Shown: positions 9,677-17,906 of the stretch, piece after piece
Layout: the number at the start of each line of letters is the position of its first letter
Numbering within the stretch: position 1 is the stretch's first letter
NCBI GenBank assembly: GCA_019113985.1
Contig: DXGJ01000062.1
Coordinates: 27,037-91,036 of the forward strand
Direction: 5' to 3'
DNA: 64,000 nt
From: Candidatus Levilactobacillus faecigallinarum
GTDB lineage: Bacteria; Bacillota; Bacilli; Lactobacillales; Lactobacillaceae
Notes under the pieces: model-generated
Database searches by the model: none
What the model was told of the DNA's origin: nothing
Seen by the model: only the letters and a program-made list of their open reading frames with translations
Made by a program: the position numbers and the translations under genes

Positions 9677-9728
9677 AAAATCGTCTTGTGCCGTTTGTTC
9701 AGATGACAAGCGGTACAGACGATTTTTT
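9677..9728 (+). terminator. Terminator after the DUF915 hydrolase
   Basis: AAAATCGTCT..GCCG pairs with CGG..AGACGATTTTTT, with a long T run. Confidence 0.8.
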
Positions 9729-9745
9729 CTGTGTTCCTTAGAGCT

Positions 9746-9775
9746 TTGCGTTTCCCCAGGGAAACATTCTATGCT
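9746..9775 (+). promoter_or_regulatory. Promoter with palindromic operator of the TAC module
   Basis: A TTGCGT -35-like hexamer and a TATGCT -10-like hexamer are separated by 18 bp. The palindrome GTTTCCC-CA-GGGAAAC (9750-9765) lies between them, where the XRE-type antitoxin encoded downstream would be expected to repress its own operon. Confidence 0.45.
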
Positions 9776-9815
9776 AAAATGATGATAAAGAAAATCCAGA
9801 TTGGATTGATGCAGC

Positions 9816-10160
9816 GTGGGACAGGCAGCTGACATAAAGCAAATAATTGTTTTAATTAAAAGCAACCGGAGAAAATGGCGAATTAGTCATCGTCAAAAAA
9901 ACATGGCGGCGATGGTAATCTTGGGGATTGACCTAGACGAAATTCTAAACGAAATCTATGCAAAAATTACTTGGTTGGATTACGTGAGTGGACCAGAGTA
10001 TGACAATCATATCCCACTGATTCCCGGGCCAGTCTGGGTATTCGGTATGAATCTAGAAGATGTCGAGTGTTATCTTAAATTTCAAGTTAAAGACAAAAAT
10101 ATCATCTTTTGGATTTCAGCACATCCTGCTGAGCATCATCTTGTCTATCCTTATAAGTGA
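9816..10160 (+). CDS. MqsR-like toxin of a TAC module
   Basis: A 114-aa protein resembling small MqsR/RelE-superfamily mRNA interferases. It has a basic N-terminal region (SNRRKWRISHRQKN), a conserved-looking YVSGPEYDN segment, a PGPVWVFG turn, a YLKFQVKD strand and a C-terminal YPYK. Such toxins cleave mRNA when free of their antitoxin. The GTG start at 9816 is the only reasonable start in frame before the conserved part, but its ribosome site is weak. The antitoxin-like HTH gene follows after 44 bp. The exact toxin family is uncertain (MqsR versus HigB-like). Confidence 0.55.
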   Translation: MGQAADIKQIIVLIKSNRRKWRISHRQKNMAAMVILGIDLDEILNEIYAKITWLDYVSGPEYDNHIPLIPGPVWVFGMNLEDVECYLKFQVKDKNIIFWISAHPAEHHLVYPYK

Positions 10161-10204
10161 TAGCTATGCATCGCGGATTGTTTATATCGAGGAGGTTATC
10201 CTAA

Positions 10205-10771
10205 TTGAATAGAAGGACTTTTTATAACCCTGAGACCGAAACTAGCGGAGAATACACTGAGGTTTGGAAAAATGAAGTTGTTGCGGTAAAGGATGTTAAG
10301 GATCTACTGGTAACAAACCACTATTGGAAAGATGATAATGAAGGGGAATTGTGGCTCGACTTTGATGATCCAAATGAGAACTTTAGAGTGGCTTTTAATG
10401 CATACCGCAGTAGAAAAGGCTATATGAAACCGCAAGAAATTAAAAACTTACGGAAAGATTTAAGCCTTGATATTCGTAGTTTTGCTGAAAGACTAGGAAT
10501 CAGCTATTCTAAGCTATCCCAAATCGAAAATAATAAGCGAGTTCAAACCCTTTCTCAGGAAGTTTCATTTAGAAAAGCGCAGCAGGACTATGAGCGGCAA
10601 GGCTTCTTGACAGACTATTCGGAATCGTTAAGTGCAGCGAAGCTGTTAGCTACGGCTATAGAGCGTCGTGAACCCAATAGCGTAAGGCAACCGAATAAAT
10701 CTTATCTATTAAAAGATTATTCTAATGAAAATTATTTTGAAATTACCAGTTTTACAGGAGGCCTTGCATGA
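10205..10771 (+). CDS. XRE-family antitoxin with chaperone-addiction-like tail
   Basis: A 188-aa protein. The middle (about residues 75-115) is a helix-turn-helix of the XRE type (DIRSFAERLGISYSKLSQIE), preceded by a YMKPQEIKNLRK linker as in MqsA/HigA antitoxins. No N-terminal zinc cysteines are visible. The C-terminal 70 residues extend beyond the HTH and end in a hydrophobic aromatic stretch (SNENYFEITSFTGG), as expected for a chaperone-addiction segment. TTG start with a strong GAGGAGG site. The stop overlaps the start of the SecB-like gene. It should bind the toxin and repress the promoter. Confidence 0.65.
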   Translation: MNRRTFYNPETETSGEYTEVWKNEVVAVKDVKDLLVTNHYWKDDNEGELWLDFDDPNENFRVAFNAYRSRKGYMKPQEIKNLRKDLSLDIRSFAERLGISYSKLSQIENNKRVQTLSQEVSFRKAQQDYERQGFLTDYSESLSAAKLLATAIERREPNSVRQPNKSYLLKDYSNENYFEITSFTGGLA

Positions 10772-11205
10772 TGGCAGTTACGGTATTGGAATTTAAAGGC
10801 TACTTGGTCAAAGAACAGAGTTACAAGAAAAATGAAGATTTTAAAAAAACAGATCAAGGGGTAGAACTTAATCCACAGATAGACTTAAATATAGAAAATA
10901 ATATTAAGGGAGATAGTATTTTAGTTACGCTTGGTGTTAAGGTTGGTTCTTTAACTGACGATCCCTTTGAGGTAATTGTTCGAGTTTGTGGAAGATTTGT
11001 TTATCATATTGAAAAGGACACTAACAAGATTGGTGTCGATACTTTGATTAGAAGTAATGCGGTTGCCATTCTGTATCCGTATGTGCGTTCTATTGTATCA
11101 GGCTTAACCAATACGTCTAACGAGTACCCGGCATGTATATTACCAACCATTGATGTGGCACAAGTTCTTAAAGAACAGCCAGGAACGTCAGAGATAGCTG
11201 ACTAA
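10768..11205 (+). CDS. SecB-like chaperone of a TAC module
   Basis: A 145-aa protein. The C-terminal part (AVAILYPYVRSIVSGLTN, then ACILPTIDV) matches the SecB signature in which a PYxR helix is followed by a Pro-rich strand, and the preceding beta-strands (ILVTLGVKVG, FEVIVRVCGRFVY) fit the SecB fold. Gram-positive bacteria generally lack export SecB, and solitary SecB-like proteins beside toxin-antitoxin genes act as antitoxin chaperones in TAC systems. The gene overlaps the antitoxin stop (ATGATG), with AGGAGG upstream. Its role is inferred from homology pattern and context. Confidence 0.65.
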   Translation: MMAVTVLEFKGYLVKEQSYKKNEDFKKTDQGVELNPQIDLNIENNIKGDSILVTLGVKVGSLTDDPFEVIVRVCGRFVYHIEKDTNKIGVDTLIRSNAVAILYPYVRSIVSGLTNTSNEYPACILPTIDVAQVLKEQPGTSEIAD

Positions 11206-11264
11206 TGAGTGATGCTTATATATACTTGTTATAGCTTTCTTCTAATTCTTAAAGAGATTATTAA

Positions 11265-11296
11265 AGACACCCGGACAGGTCTAGGTGTTTTTTTTC
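11265..11296 (+). terminator. Terminator after the TAC module
   Basis: Short hairpin (ACACC with GGTGT) followed by eight T residues. Confidence 0.55.
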
Positions 11297-11466
11297 GTAC
11301 ATTCAAGAACGTGTGGAATTAAAACCGATGAGTACACGTTCCATGCGAACCGCAATATGGAGCATGGTATACTAAACAGCGAGCCAATCCGCCAAGAAAA
11401 TCATCGACGGACCGGCCATCACCAGACTCGTTTCACGCATCAAAAAATGACTTATGGAGGAACAGT

Positions 11467-13680
11467 ATGGCAACCAACTCATCAGAAACTAACCTGGTCG
11501 ACCTAGCCCAGCCGGTGCAGCACACCCTGAGCCAGTACCGGGTCCAACAGATTCAGGCCGTGTTGGGCCTCCTGGACGAGGGCAACACGGTGCCCTTCAT
11601 CGCCCGTTACCGCAAGGAGCGGACCGGGGCCCTGGACGAAGTCGCCATTCGCGACATCGAAGACGAAGCCCATCGCCTCCAAAAGCTCAACCAACGCCGT
11701 CAGGACGTCCTGAAGCTGATTCAGGAACAGGGCAAACTATCCGCGACCTTAACCCAATCCTTAGCACGGGCCACCACGCTCCAACAGGTGGAAGACCTCT
11801 ACTTACCCTACAAGCAAAAGCGCCGGACCAAGGCCACAGTGGCCCGAGAAGCCGGTTTGGCGCCGTTGGCCGAGTGGCTCTTGACCTATCCCGCCAACGG
11901 CCTCGACGCCAAGGCTCGGACGTTTATCGCCGCAGATAAGGACCTGCCCGACCTCACCAGCGTTTGGACCGGGGTCCACGAGATCCTCGCCGAGACCTTT
12001 AGCGAGCAGGCTGCCTTCCGGGAGTGGATTCGGCGTTATACCTGGCAACACGGCGAGCTGACCAGTAAGCTCAAGCGTGGGGCTAAGGCGGCCGACGAAC
12101 AACAGGTCTACGCGACCTATTACGACTTTAGCCAGGCACTGAAGCAGGTGCCACCGTACCGGGTTCTGGCCATCAACCGAGGCGAACGGGAGAAGGTCCT
12201 GTCGGTCGGCATCGCCGTCGACCCCGCGTCCATTTTGCAGTACGGGCATTTCCGCCTGGTTGGTCAGCACACCGGACCGGCCGTGGCCAAGGTAACGGCT
12301 GCCTTTGCTGACGCCTACAAGCGGTTCCTGGGGCCGGCCATCGAACGAGAACTGCGGCGCCAGTTGTCTGAAACGGCCGACGCGCACGCCATTCAGGTCT
12401 TTGGCAACAACCTGTACCACCTGTTGATGCAGGCACCGTTAAAGGGCAAGGTGGTCATGGGCTTCGATCCGGCGTATCGGACGGGCTGTAAGCTCGCCAT
12501 CATGGATGCCAACGGCCGCTTCCTGACCAAGCAGGTCATTTACCCGCATAAACCCGCCAGCGGGAAGCAACGGGCTGCAGCCGGACCCGAATTTAAGCAA
12601 TTACTTGAAAAATACCACGTTGAAATGATTGCGATCGGTAACGGGACCGCCAGCCGGGAATCCGAGGAGTTCGTCAGTGGCATCTTAAAGACGTTAGACC
12701 ATCCCGTCTACTACGTCATCGTCAACGAGGCCGGGGCATCGGTCTACTCGGCCAGTGCCAACGCCCGGGCGGAGTTCGCCGACCTGCACGTTGAGGAACG
12801 CTCGGCTGTTAGTATCGGCCGCCGGCTCCAGGACCCACTAGCCGAGCTGATCAAGGTCGACCCCAAGGCCATTGGTGTCGGCCAGTACCAACACGACGTC
12901 CCCGAAAAGGCCCTGGATGAACAGCTAGACCGGGTGGTGGAAACCGCGGTCAACCAGGTCGGGGTCAACGTCAACACGGCCAGTCCGGAGCTATTGACCC
13001 ACATTTCCGGACTAACGGCGACCACCGCACAGAACGTTGTGACCTACCGTAACGAAAACGGGGCGTTTGCCACCCGCCAGGCCCTAAAGGCGGTCCCACG
13101 GTTGGGACCCAAGGCCTACCAGCAGGCGGTGGGCTTCCTGCGAATCTTAAGCGGCAGTAACCCGCTGGATAACACGGACATCCACCCGGAGAGCTACGCG
13201 GCGGCTAAGGCGTTGCTGGCGGGCATCGGCGCCACACCGCAGGACATTGGGACAGCCAAGCTCCAGCAACAGCTGAGCCAGTTGAACCAGCACCAGTGGG
13301 CCACGCAACTGGGCATCGGTGAGGCGACCTTAACGGACATCCTGGACGGGCTGAGTAAGCCCGGTCGAGACCTGCGGGATAGTATGCCGGCACCGTTACT
13401 GCGCCAGGACGTGCTAACCATGGCCGACTTGAAACCGGGGATGGAACTCCAAGGAACCGTCCGCAACGTCATCGATTTTGGTGCCTTTGTCGACATCGGC
13501 GTCAAGCAGGACGGCCTAGTTCACATCTCGCAACTGGCCGACCACTACGTCAGTGACCCCAGCACGGTGGTCACGATTGGCGACGTGGTGACCGTCTGGG
13601 TCCTGAGCGTGGACCAACAGCGCCACCGGATTCAGTTGACCATGCGAGCCGATTCGGCGGTCAAGCCGGGCCAAGGATAA
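11467..13680 (+). CDS. tex: Tex-family RNA-binding transcriptional accessory protein
   Basis: A 737-aa cytoplasmic nucleic-acid-binding protein of the Tex/YhgF family, full length. Domain order: N-terminal Tex helical region (TVPFIARYRKERTGALDE about residues 37-54), a YqgF/RNase H-like domain beginning VVMGFDPAYRTGCKLA (about 328), a helix-hairpin-helix domain (GVNVNTASPELLTHISGL about 500) and a C-terminal S1 domain (GTVRNVIDFGAFVDIGVKQD about 660). GC-rich third positions like other core genes. GGAGGA precedes the ATG. Single gene, closed by a bidirectional terminator. Confidence 0.95.
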   Translation: MATNSSETNLVDLAQPVQHTLSQYRVQQIQAVLGLLDEGNTVPFIARYRKERTGALDEVAIRDIEDEAHRLQKLNQRRQDVLKLIQEQGKLSATLTQSLARATTLQQVEDLYLPYKQKRRTKATVAREAGLAPLAEWLLTYPANGLDAKARTFIAADKDLPDLTSVWTGVHEILAETFSEQAAFREWIRRYTWQHGELTSKLKRGAKAADEQQVYATYYDFSQALKQVPPYRVLAINRGEREKVLSVGIAVDPASILQYGHFRLVGQHTGPAVAKVTAAFADAYKRFLGPAIERELRRQLSETADAHAIQVFGNNLYHLLMQAPLKGKVVMGFDPAYRTGCKLAIMDANGRFLTKQVIYPHKPASGKQRAAAGPEFKQLLEKYHVEMIAIGNGTASRESEEFVSGILKTLDHPVYYVIVNEAGASVYSASANARAEFADLHVEERSAVSIGRRLQDPLAELIKVDPKAIGVGQYQHDVPEKALDEQLDRVVETAVNQVGVNVNTASPELLTHISGLTATTAQNVVTYRNENGAFATRQALKAVPRLGPKAYQQAVGFLRILSGSNPLDNTDIHPESYAAAKALLAGIGATPQDIGTAKLQQQLSQLNQHQWATQLGIGEATLTDILDGLSKPGRDLRDSMPAPLLRQDVLTMADLKPGMELQGTVRNVIDFGAFVDIGVKQDGLVHISQLADHYVSDPSTVVTIGDVVTVWVLSVDQQRHRIQLTMRADSAVKPGQG

Positions 13681-13730
13681 GCTTACTGGTTATCAGGGTA
13701 AAACCAAGTAACACGTGATACCAATTAATC

Positions 13731-13775
13731 AAAGTAGGACCCGAAACCCTTATCTGGTTTCGAGTCCTACTTTGT
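13731..13775. terminator. Bidirectional terminator between tex and tetR
   Basis: AAAGTAGGACccGAAAC pairs with GTTTCgaGTCCTACTTT. The stem is flanked by A on one side and T on the other, so it can serve both convergent genes. Confidence 0.8.
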
Positions 13776-13782
13776 CTAGCAG

Positions 13783-14325
13783 TTAAATGCCGGCCTTGAT
13801 GAGTTGCCAAATGGCCTCGAACCGCTGCTGATAGGCGGCGTCATTCCAGGTCTCCTTGAAGTTGGGCAGCGTGAAGATGGCGAAGGTGGCTAAAATCATT
13901 TCGGCGTGATCCGTTTCTTCCACCGGTAAGCCCAAGATGCGGTTCATTTGGTGGTAGGCGCCGGTCAGTACCTGGTGAAGCGCCGCGGGATTGTTATCGA
14001 CGTAGGCCGTGTTTAAGGAAAACATCTTGGCATCCGAGTTGAACGCTGCCTTTTTTGCGTTAACGAACGCCCAGAGCCAGTCGTGGAGACGCTGGTCCCG
14101 GGAGCCGTGGGTGGGAAGTTGCAGCTTACCAATGATTTCACGGTTGAACCACGCCGACGAAACGGCCGTCCAGAGGTCCTGTTTGTTTTGAAAGTGCTTA
14201 TAGAGGGCGCCGTGGGTGATCCCTAACCGTTGACTGAGCTGGGTCAGGGAGACCTCCGCCGTGTCGTTTTCCTGAATCAGCGCCTCGGCGGTCGTTATGA
14301 TTTGTTCGCGGGATGTTTTGACCAT
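13783..14325 (-). CDS. TetR/AcrR-family repressor
   Basis: A 180-aa regulator. The N-terminal HTH reads LTQLSQRLGITHGALYKHF, the classic TetR recognition helix. The ATG at 14325 is preferred over upstream in-frame codons because AGGAG lies 11 bases before it. The gene is divergent from the quinone oxidoreductase, and the palindrome between them overlaps both promoter regions, so it probably represses that gene and itself. The ligand is unknown. Confidence 0.85.
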   Translation of the reverse strand: MVKTSREQIITTAEALIQENDTAEVSLTQLSQRLGITHGALYKHFQNKQDLWTAVSSAWFNREIIGKLQLPTHGSRDQRLHDWLWAFVNAKKAAFNSDAKMFSLNTAYVDNNPAALHQVLTGAYHQMNRILGLPVEETDHAEMILATFAIFTLPNFKETWNDAAYQQRFEAIWQLIKAGI

Positions 14326-14372
14326 CAGTTTAACGACTCCTTTCGGGGATATTGCGTCTAGTGTAGCATAAA

Positions 14373-14421
14373 TCAATTGAAAGTAACTTTAATTGACTTT
14401 TGTTACCTACGAAGCTACACT
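14373..14421 (+). promoter_or_regulatory. Promoter and TetR-type operator of the oxidoreductase
   Basis: TTGACT (14393-14398) and TACACT (14416-14421) are spaced by 17 bp. The inverted repeat TCAATT...AATTGA with inner AAAGT/ACTTT (14373-14396) overlaps the -35 box, as expected for repressor control. Confidence 0.6.
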
Positions 14422-14467
14422 TCTAAGTAACAAATCCGAAAAAATGTTACTAAAAAGGAGACCCGCC

Positions 14468-15475
14468 ATGCAAGCAGTCCAGTTACGCCACTATCAGAAG
14501 AAGTTTCGCCTCGAGGTCCGGGACATCCCCGTGCCAACACCCGCAGATAATGAGGTTTTGGTCAAGGTCGCCTATGCCGCCGTTAATCCGCTGGAGATGT
14601 TGATTGGCACCGGAAGCGTGCGGTTGATTCAAGACTACCGGCTGCCGGTGACCATGGGCAACGAGTTCTCGGGAACCGTGGTGGCCGTTGGCAAGCACGT
14701 GACGGGTTTCCAACCGCGAGACGCCGTGTACGCGCGGCTCCCACTGGCTAAAATCGGGGCCTTCGCGGAATACCTGACCATCGACCAGGCCGCATTGGCA
14801 CCCATGCCCACGACGTTAGATGCTGCCCATGCGGCGGCCATCCCCTTGACGGGCCTCACCGCGTATCAGGGGCTGCATGACGTGTTGGGTGCTCACGCGG
14901 GGCAAAGCCTGATGATTCCCGGCGGCTCCGGTTCCTTTGGCCAATTGGCGATTCCCATGGCCAAGGCGCTGGGGATGACCGTCGCGGTCAGTGGCAATCA
15001 ACGAAATCGTGAACAAACCCTGAAGTTAGGTGCGGACACCTACTTCGATTATCGGGAAGAAAACTACTGGGAGCGCCTAGCGCCGGTGGACGTCGTGATT
15101 GACACGTTGGGCAAGTCGGAGCTGGCCCACGAACTCAGTGTCATCAAGCCCGGTGGCCAATTGTTGTCGCTGCGGATGGGGCCGAATCGGCGCTTTGCCC
15201 AACGAATCGGGGCGCCGTTGTGGAAACGGGGGCTCTTTGCGGCGGCCGGCCACGCGCTCAACCGCCAAGCTGCTAAGGTGGGCGTCGATTACCAATTCAT
15301 GTTCGTAGAGAGTAATGGGGCCCAACTGGCTAAGGTGACGGCTCTAGTTGAGCAACAGGGAATCGTTCCCGCGCTCGACCCCCACGTATTTGCCTTAAAA
15401 GACGTTAATGCGGCTTTAGACCTGGTGGCGACAGGACATCCCCAAGGGAAGGTTCTCATCAAGCTTAATGACTGA
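14468..15475 (+). CDS. NAD(P)-dependent quinone oxidoreductase-like protein (MDR family)
   Basis: A 335-aa medium-chain reductase without the structural zinc cysteines. It has an N-terminal GroES-like domain (VKVAYAAVNPLEMLIGTG about 30-50) and a Rossmann domain with a GGSGSFGQLA nucleotide loop. NAD(P)H reduces quinones or enones in this family; the specific substrate is not readable. The start at 14468 has AAGGAG at a good distance; the longer frame upstream would run through the promoter. Likely induced when the divergent TetR protein is released. Closed by a terminator shared with the next gene. Confidence 0.85.
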   Translation: MQAVQLRHYQKKFRLEVRDIPVPTPADNEVLVKVAYAAVNPLEMLIGTGSVRLIQDYRLPVTMGNEFSGTVVAVGKHVTGFQPRDAVYARLPLAKIGAFAEYLTIDQAALAPMPTTLDAAHAAAIPLTGLTAYQGLHDVLGAHAGQSLMIPGGSGSFGQLAIPMAKALGMTVAVSGNQRNREQTLKLGADTYFDYREENYWERLAPVDVVIDTLGKSELAHELSVIKPGGQLLSLRMGPNRRFAQRIGAPLWKRGLFAAAGHALNRQAAKVGVDYQFMFVESNGAQLAKVTALVEQQGIVPALDPHVFALKDVNAALDLVATGHPQGKVLIKLND

Positions 15476-15483
15476 GACTAGCT

Positions 15484-15533
15484 CAAAAAGGCGTCCCCTG
15501 ATTAGCATTTTAGCCAATCCGGGGACGTCTTTA
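15484..15533. terminator. Bidirectional terminator
   Basis: GGCGTCCCC..GATTAGC pairs with GCCAATC..GGGGACGTC, flanked by A and T runs. It serves the converging oxidoreductase and merR genes. Confidence 0.8.
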
Positions 15534-15548
15534 AGATGGGTACGACAA

Positions 15549-16031
15549 CTAGTCCGGCAAGTCCACCAGCGCATGAATATCTTTGGCCACGGCTAATTGT
15601 GCCTGGTAGGTGGCCTGGGTATTCGGATCAACGAAAGTGGTGCCGGGCGTGAAGTGAATGCTTTCGGTTCCCGCCTCGACGGCCGTTTTGTAATACCACT
15701 TTTTGAATCGGAGAAAATCCAACTGGGCTTGCATGTCCTGAATTTTATGTGCGAGAACGGTCTCCTCTTGGTCCAGGTAATCGTAGCGTTCCCGTAACGT
15801 CTCATCGCCTTGCAAACAAAGGTTGATAAACCGGCCAATGTCCTTGACCGGCACACCACTCTTTTTCAGGCAGGAGATGACTTCCAAAAAGTTAAAATCA
15901 TTCTCTTTGAATCTGCGGCGGCCGGCCGCATCACGGTCGACAAAGGGGAGTAGTCCCTTTTTATCATAATAGCGCAGCGTGGTTGCCTTCATGTTCATTT
16001 TTTTCGCGACGTCACCAATGGAATAGCTCAA
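15549..16031 (-). CDS. MerR-family regulator
   Basis: A 160-aa regulator. The N-terminal winged helix is clear (IGDVAKKMNMKATTLRYYDK), followed by a DFNFLEVISCLKKSGVPVKDI wing-and-helix and a coiled dimerisation helix. No cysteine pattern for metal binding is visible, so it belongs to the general YyaN/AdhR-like group that often responds to aldehydes or stress. TTG start with GAGAGGA upstream. Divergent from an SDR gene across a 19-bp-spacer promoter with a palindrome, the typical MerR target. Confidence 0.85.
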   Translation of the reverse strand: MSYSIGDVAKKMNMKATTLRYYDKKGLLPFVDRDAAGRRRFKENDFNFLEVISCLKKSGVPVKDIGRFINLCLQGDETLRERYDYLDQEETVLAHKIQDMQAQLDFLRFKKWYYKTAVEAGTESIHFTPGTTFVDPNTQATYQAQLAVAKDIHALVDLPD

Positions 16032-16049
16032 AATTTTGCTCCTCTCAAC

Positions 16050-16080
16050 TTGACTTACACCTTAGTCTAAGTCGTAAACT
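16050..16080 (+). promoter_or_regulatory. MerR-type promoter and operator
   Basis: TTGACT (16050-16055) and TAAACT (16075-16080) are separated by 19 bp, the over-long spacer that MerR proteins remodel. A nested palindrome fills the spacer: outer arms TTAC/GTAA and inner arms CTTAG/CTAAG. Confidence 0.75.
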
Positions 16081-16160
16081 GACCCGTAATCAAGGGACAA
16101 TCGTGATTATTACGCGATTGTCCCAAATCAGGATAAATAGGAAACGAGGTCATTTCGTTT

Positions 16161-16889
16161 ATGGGACGTTTAACGGGAAAAACCGCAATTATCACAGGTG
16201 CCAGCTCCGGATTTGGTAAAGGCACCGCACTAGCGTTTGCCGCGGAAGGGTGTAACTTAGTTTTGACTGCCCGGCGTGAAGAAAAATTAGCCGCCGTGGT
16301 GGCGCGGTGTCAGGCATTCGGGGTTCAGGCAACGGCGTACGTGGGGGATGTCCGAGAAGCGGCGACAGCGAAAACCACCGTAAAATTAGCGATAGCCTGC
16401 TTCGGTAAGCTGGATATTTTGGTGAACAATGCTGGCATTGGACGGACGCTTTCCCTGACCGACACCACGATGCGCGATTATGATTTAATCATGGATACCA
16501 ACGTCCGGAGTGCCTTCGCATTCACCAAGTACGCCGTGCCGGAGATGCTGAAGAACCATGATGGACAGATCATCCTGGTCTCCTCGGTCACAGGCATCAA
16601 GGGCCATGCGGACGAGACCGCTTATACCTGCAGCAAGTTTGCGCTCCGGGGGTTGGGTCAGGCGTTGGACCAGGAACTTCTCGGTCAAGGGATTCGGACC
16701 TGTGTCTTCTGCCCCCACGCGGGTGCCACGGAATTTGAGGTGGGGTACGGGCGAACGGCTGAGGGCGTCGCGTCCTCGGGATTCTTGACGCCCGAAGACG
16801 TCGGCCAGGCCCTAATCAGCGTTTGCACACAGCCGAAAAACTCACGGATTGTTGAGCTGCGGTTGGCGTCTAATAATGTGACTTACTAG
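16161..16889 (+). CDS. Short-chain dehydrogenase/reductase
   Basis: A 242-aa classical SDR. Cofactor motif TGASSGFGKG (about residues 12-21), NNAG at about 88-91, catalytic Ser in VSSVTG and YxxxK in YTCSKFA. Catalyses NAD(P)-dependent oxidation or reduction of an alcohol/carbonyl; substrate unknown. Controlled, by inference, by the divergent MerR protein through the 19-bp-spacer promoter, suggesting a role in detoxifying a reactive carbonyl. Confidence 0.88.
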   Translation: MGRLTGKTAIITGASSGFGKGTALAFAAEGCNLVLTARREEKLAAVVARCQAFGVQATAYVGDVREAATAKTTVKLAIACFGKLDILVNNAGIGRTLSLTDTTMRDYDLIMDTNVRSAFAFTKYAVPEMLKNHDGQIILVSSVTGIKGHADETAYTCSKFALRGLGQALDQELLGQGIRTCVFCPHAGATEFEVGYGRTAEGVASSGFLTPEDVGQALISVCTQPKNSRIVELRLASNNVTY

Positions 16890-17086
16890 TGGTCCCTAAT
16901 GCTAACACTAATCAATATGAAGGGCACATTTTACGCGCGCAATCGGCGACTATAGTGGCCTGAAGAAAACTATCAAAAAGGAAAAATAGTGGGCATTACC
17001 GGCACCATCAAGAAAACCCGCCATGGACACGGACCGGTGAAAGGGTTACTCTGTTAAGACAGCGTAAGAAAAGAGGTAAACGCGTG

Positions 17087-17215
17087 ATGACTGAAAAAGA
17101 GAAAATGATGGCCCTCATCGAAAAGAAGAAGCAAAACGGCCATAACAAGCAGCGTACCGTGGCTAAGAATGACCGTAAAAACATGCGTAAGGGCCCTAAG
17201 ATTTTCAATAAGTAA
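17087..17215 (+). CDS. Small basic protein (42 aa)
   Basis: A short gene reading MTEKEKMMALIEKKKQNGHN and ending PKIFNK: very rich in Lys, Asn and Arg, with no membrane segment. AGAGGT lies before a GTG (17084) or ATG (17087) start, and a good terminator follows at once. The composition and tight punctuation argue for a real gene. Function unknown; a small nucleic-acid-binding or ribosome-associated role is only a guess. Confidence 0.6.
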   Translation: MTEKEKMMALIEKKKQNGHNKQRTVAKNDRKNMRKGPKIFNK

Positions 17216-17232
17216 CATTGGTCTATGAGAAG

Positions 17233-17276
17233 AAGTGCTTCGGAGAATTCAAGTGATTCTCTGAGGCACTTTTTTG
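17233..17276 (+). terminator. Terminator after the small basic protein
   Basis: AAGTGC-TC-GAGAAT pairs with ATTCTC-GA-GCACTT, then a T run. The right half of this sequence recurs at 23.87 kb. Confidence 0.75.
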
Positions 17277-17374
17277 TGGTCAGCCGGTGTTTAAGCGGTG
17301 TAATTTTTCGGAGGCGAAGGCTATTTCTTGAAGCTTTGTATAATTACACAAAAGATGAGAAGAGACTGAAGCTA

Positions 17375-17542
17375 ATGAAGGTGAAAACGAGAAAACAAGG
17401 TAACTCATTGATGATTACGATTCCATCAAGCTTTGAAGTTCCGGAAAGCACGGAGTATATACCAGTCATGGATGAAAATGGTATCATTTCTTTTAAGCAT
17501 CAGGCAATCGAAGCCGTCAAAGATATTTTTGACGTTATGTAG
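17375..17542 (+). CDS. Orphan MazE/AbrB-like antitoxin
   Basis: A 55-aa protein with the swapped-hairpin start of MazE-type antitoxins (VKTRKQGNSLMITIPSSF, residues 2-20). The usual acidic toxin-binding tail is missing and replaced by a short segment ending DIFDVM, and no mazF follows. It may be a truncated survivor of a toxin-antitoxin pair. TATAAT occurs about 35 bp upstream. A second, degraded copy of its 3' end lies at 24.0 kb. Confidence 0.6.
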   Translation: MKVKTRKQGNSLMITIPSSFEVPESTEYIPVMDENGIISFKHQAIEAVKDIFDVM

Positions 17543-17616
17543 CATGGCAAGCGAAAAAGGTTTAATAAAAGGGACTTAGCTCACTCGAATGTGGGTTAAG
17601 TCTTTATTTTAAACCG

Positions 17617-17813
17617 CTATAGTTGGTCAAGTATTGTACTATGACTACCAATCGCAATGAGCGTTGTCCGCTCAAGTCGATGTGCCATCAATCAAGCGAC
17701 CGTTCGAAATCGTCTAACGTTGGACCACCTGGTAGTGGCCGTTGCTTGACCTTGGCATCGACCATTTCTAAGATAGCGTCGTTAACCGCATTATTAAAAC
17801 TATTTTTAATCAA
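17617..17813 (-). pseudogene. Deletion derivative of a DinJ/YafQ locus
   Basis: On the minus strand the C-terminal part of a DinJ-type antitoxin is intact (DAILEMVDAK...LDDFERSLD), but its N-terminal DNA-binding part is gone. Its stop overlaps a toxin start that reads MAHRLERTT and then jumps directly to LIAIGSHSTI, the extreme end of the toxin. Compared with the copy at 24.1-24.7 kb, about 80 toxin codons are deleted between similar ACAAC/ACGAC-type stretches. Confidence 0.7.
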
Positions 17814-17906
17814 GTCCTTTCCTTTGAATTTTTGATTTTAAAAACCTAAAAAGCGGATCCAGGGGACTGCTCCGAGTCAAGTAGACAGTTCAAATAATTA
17901 AAATAG

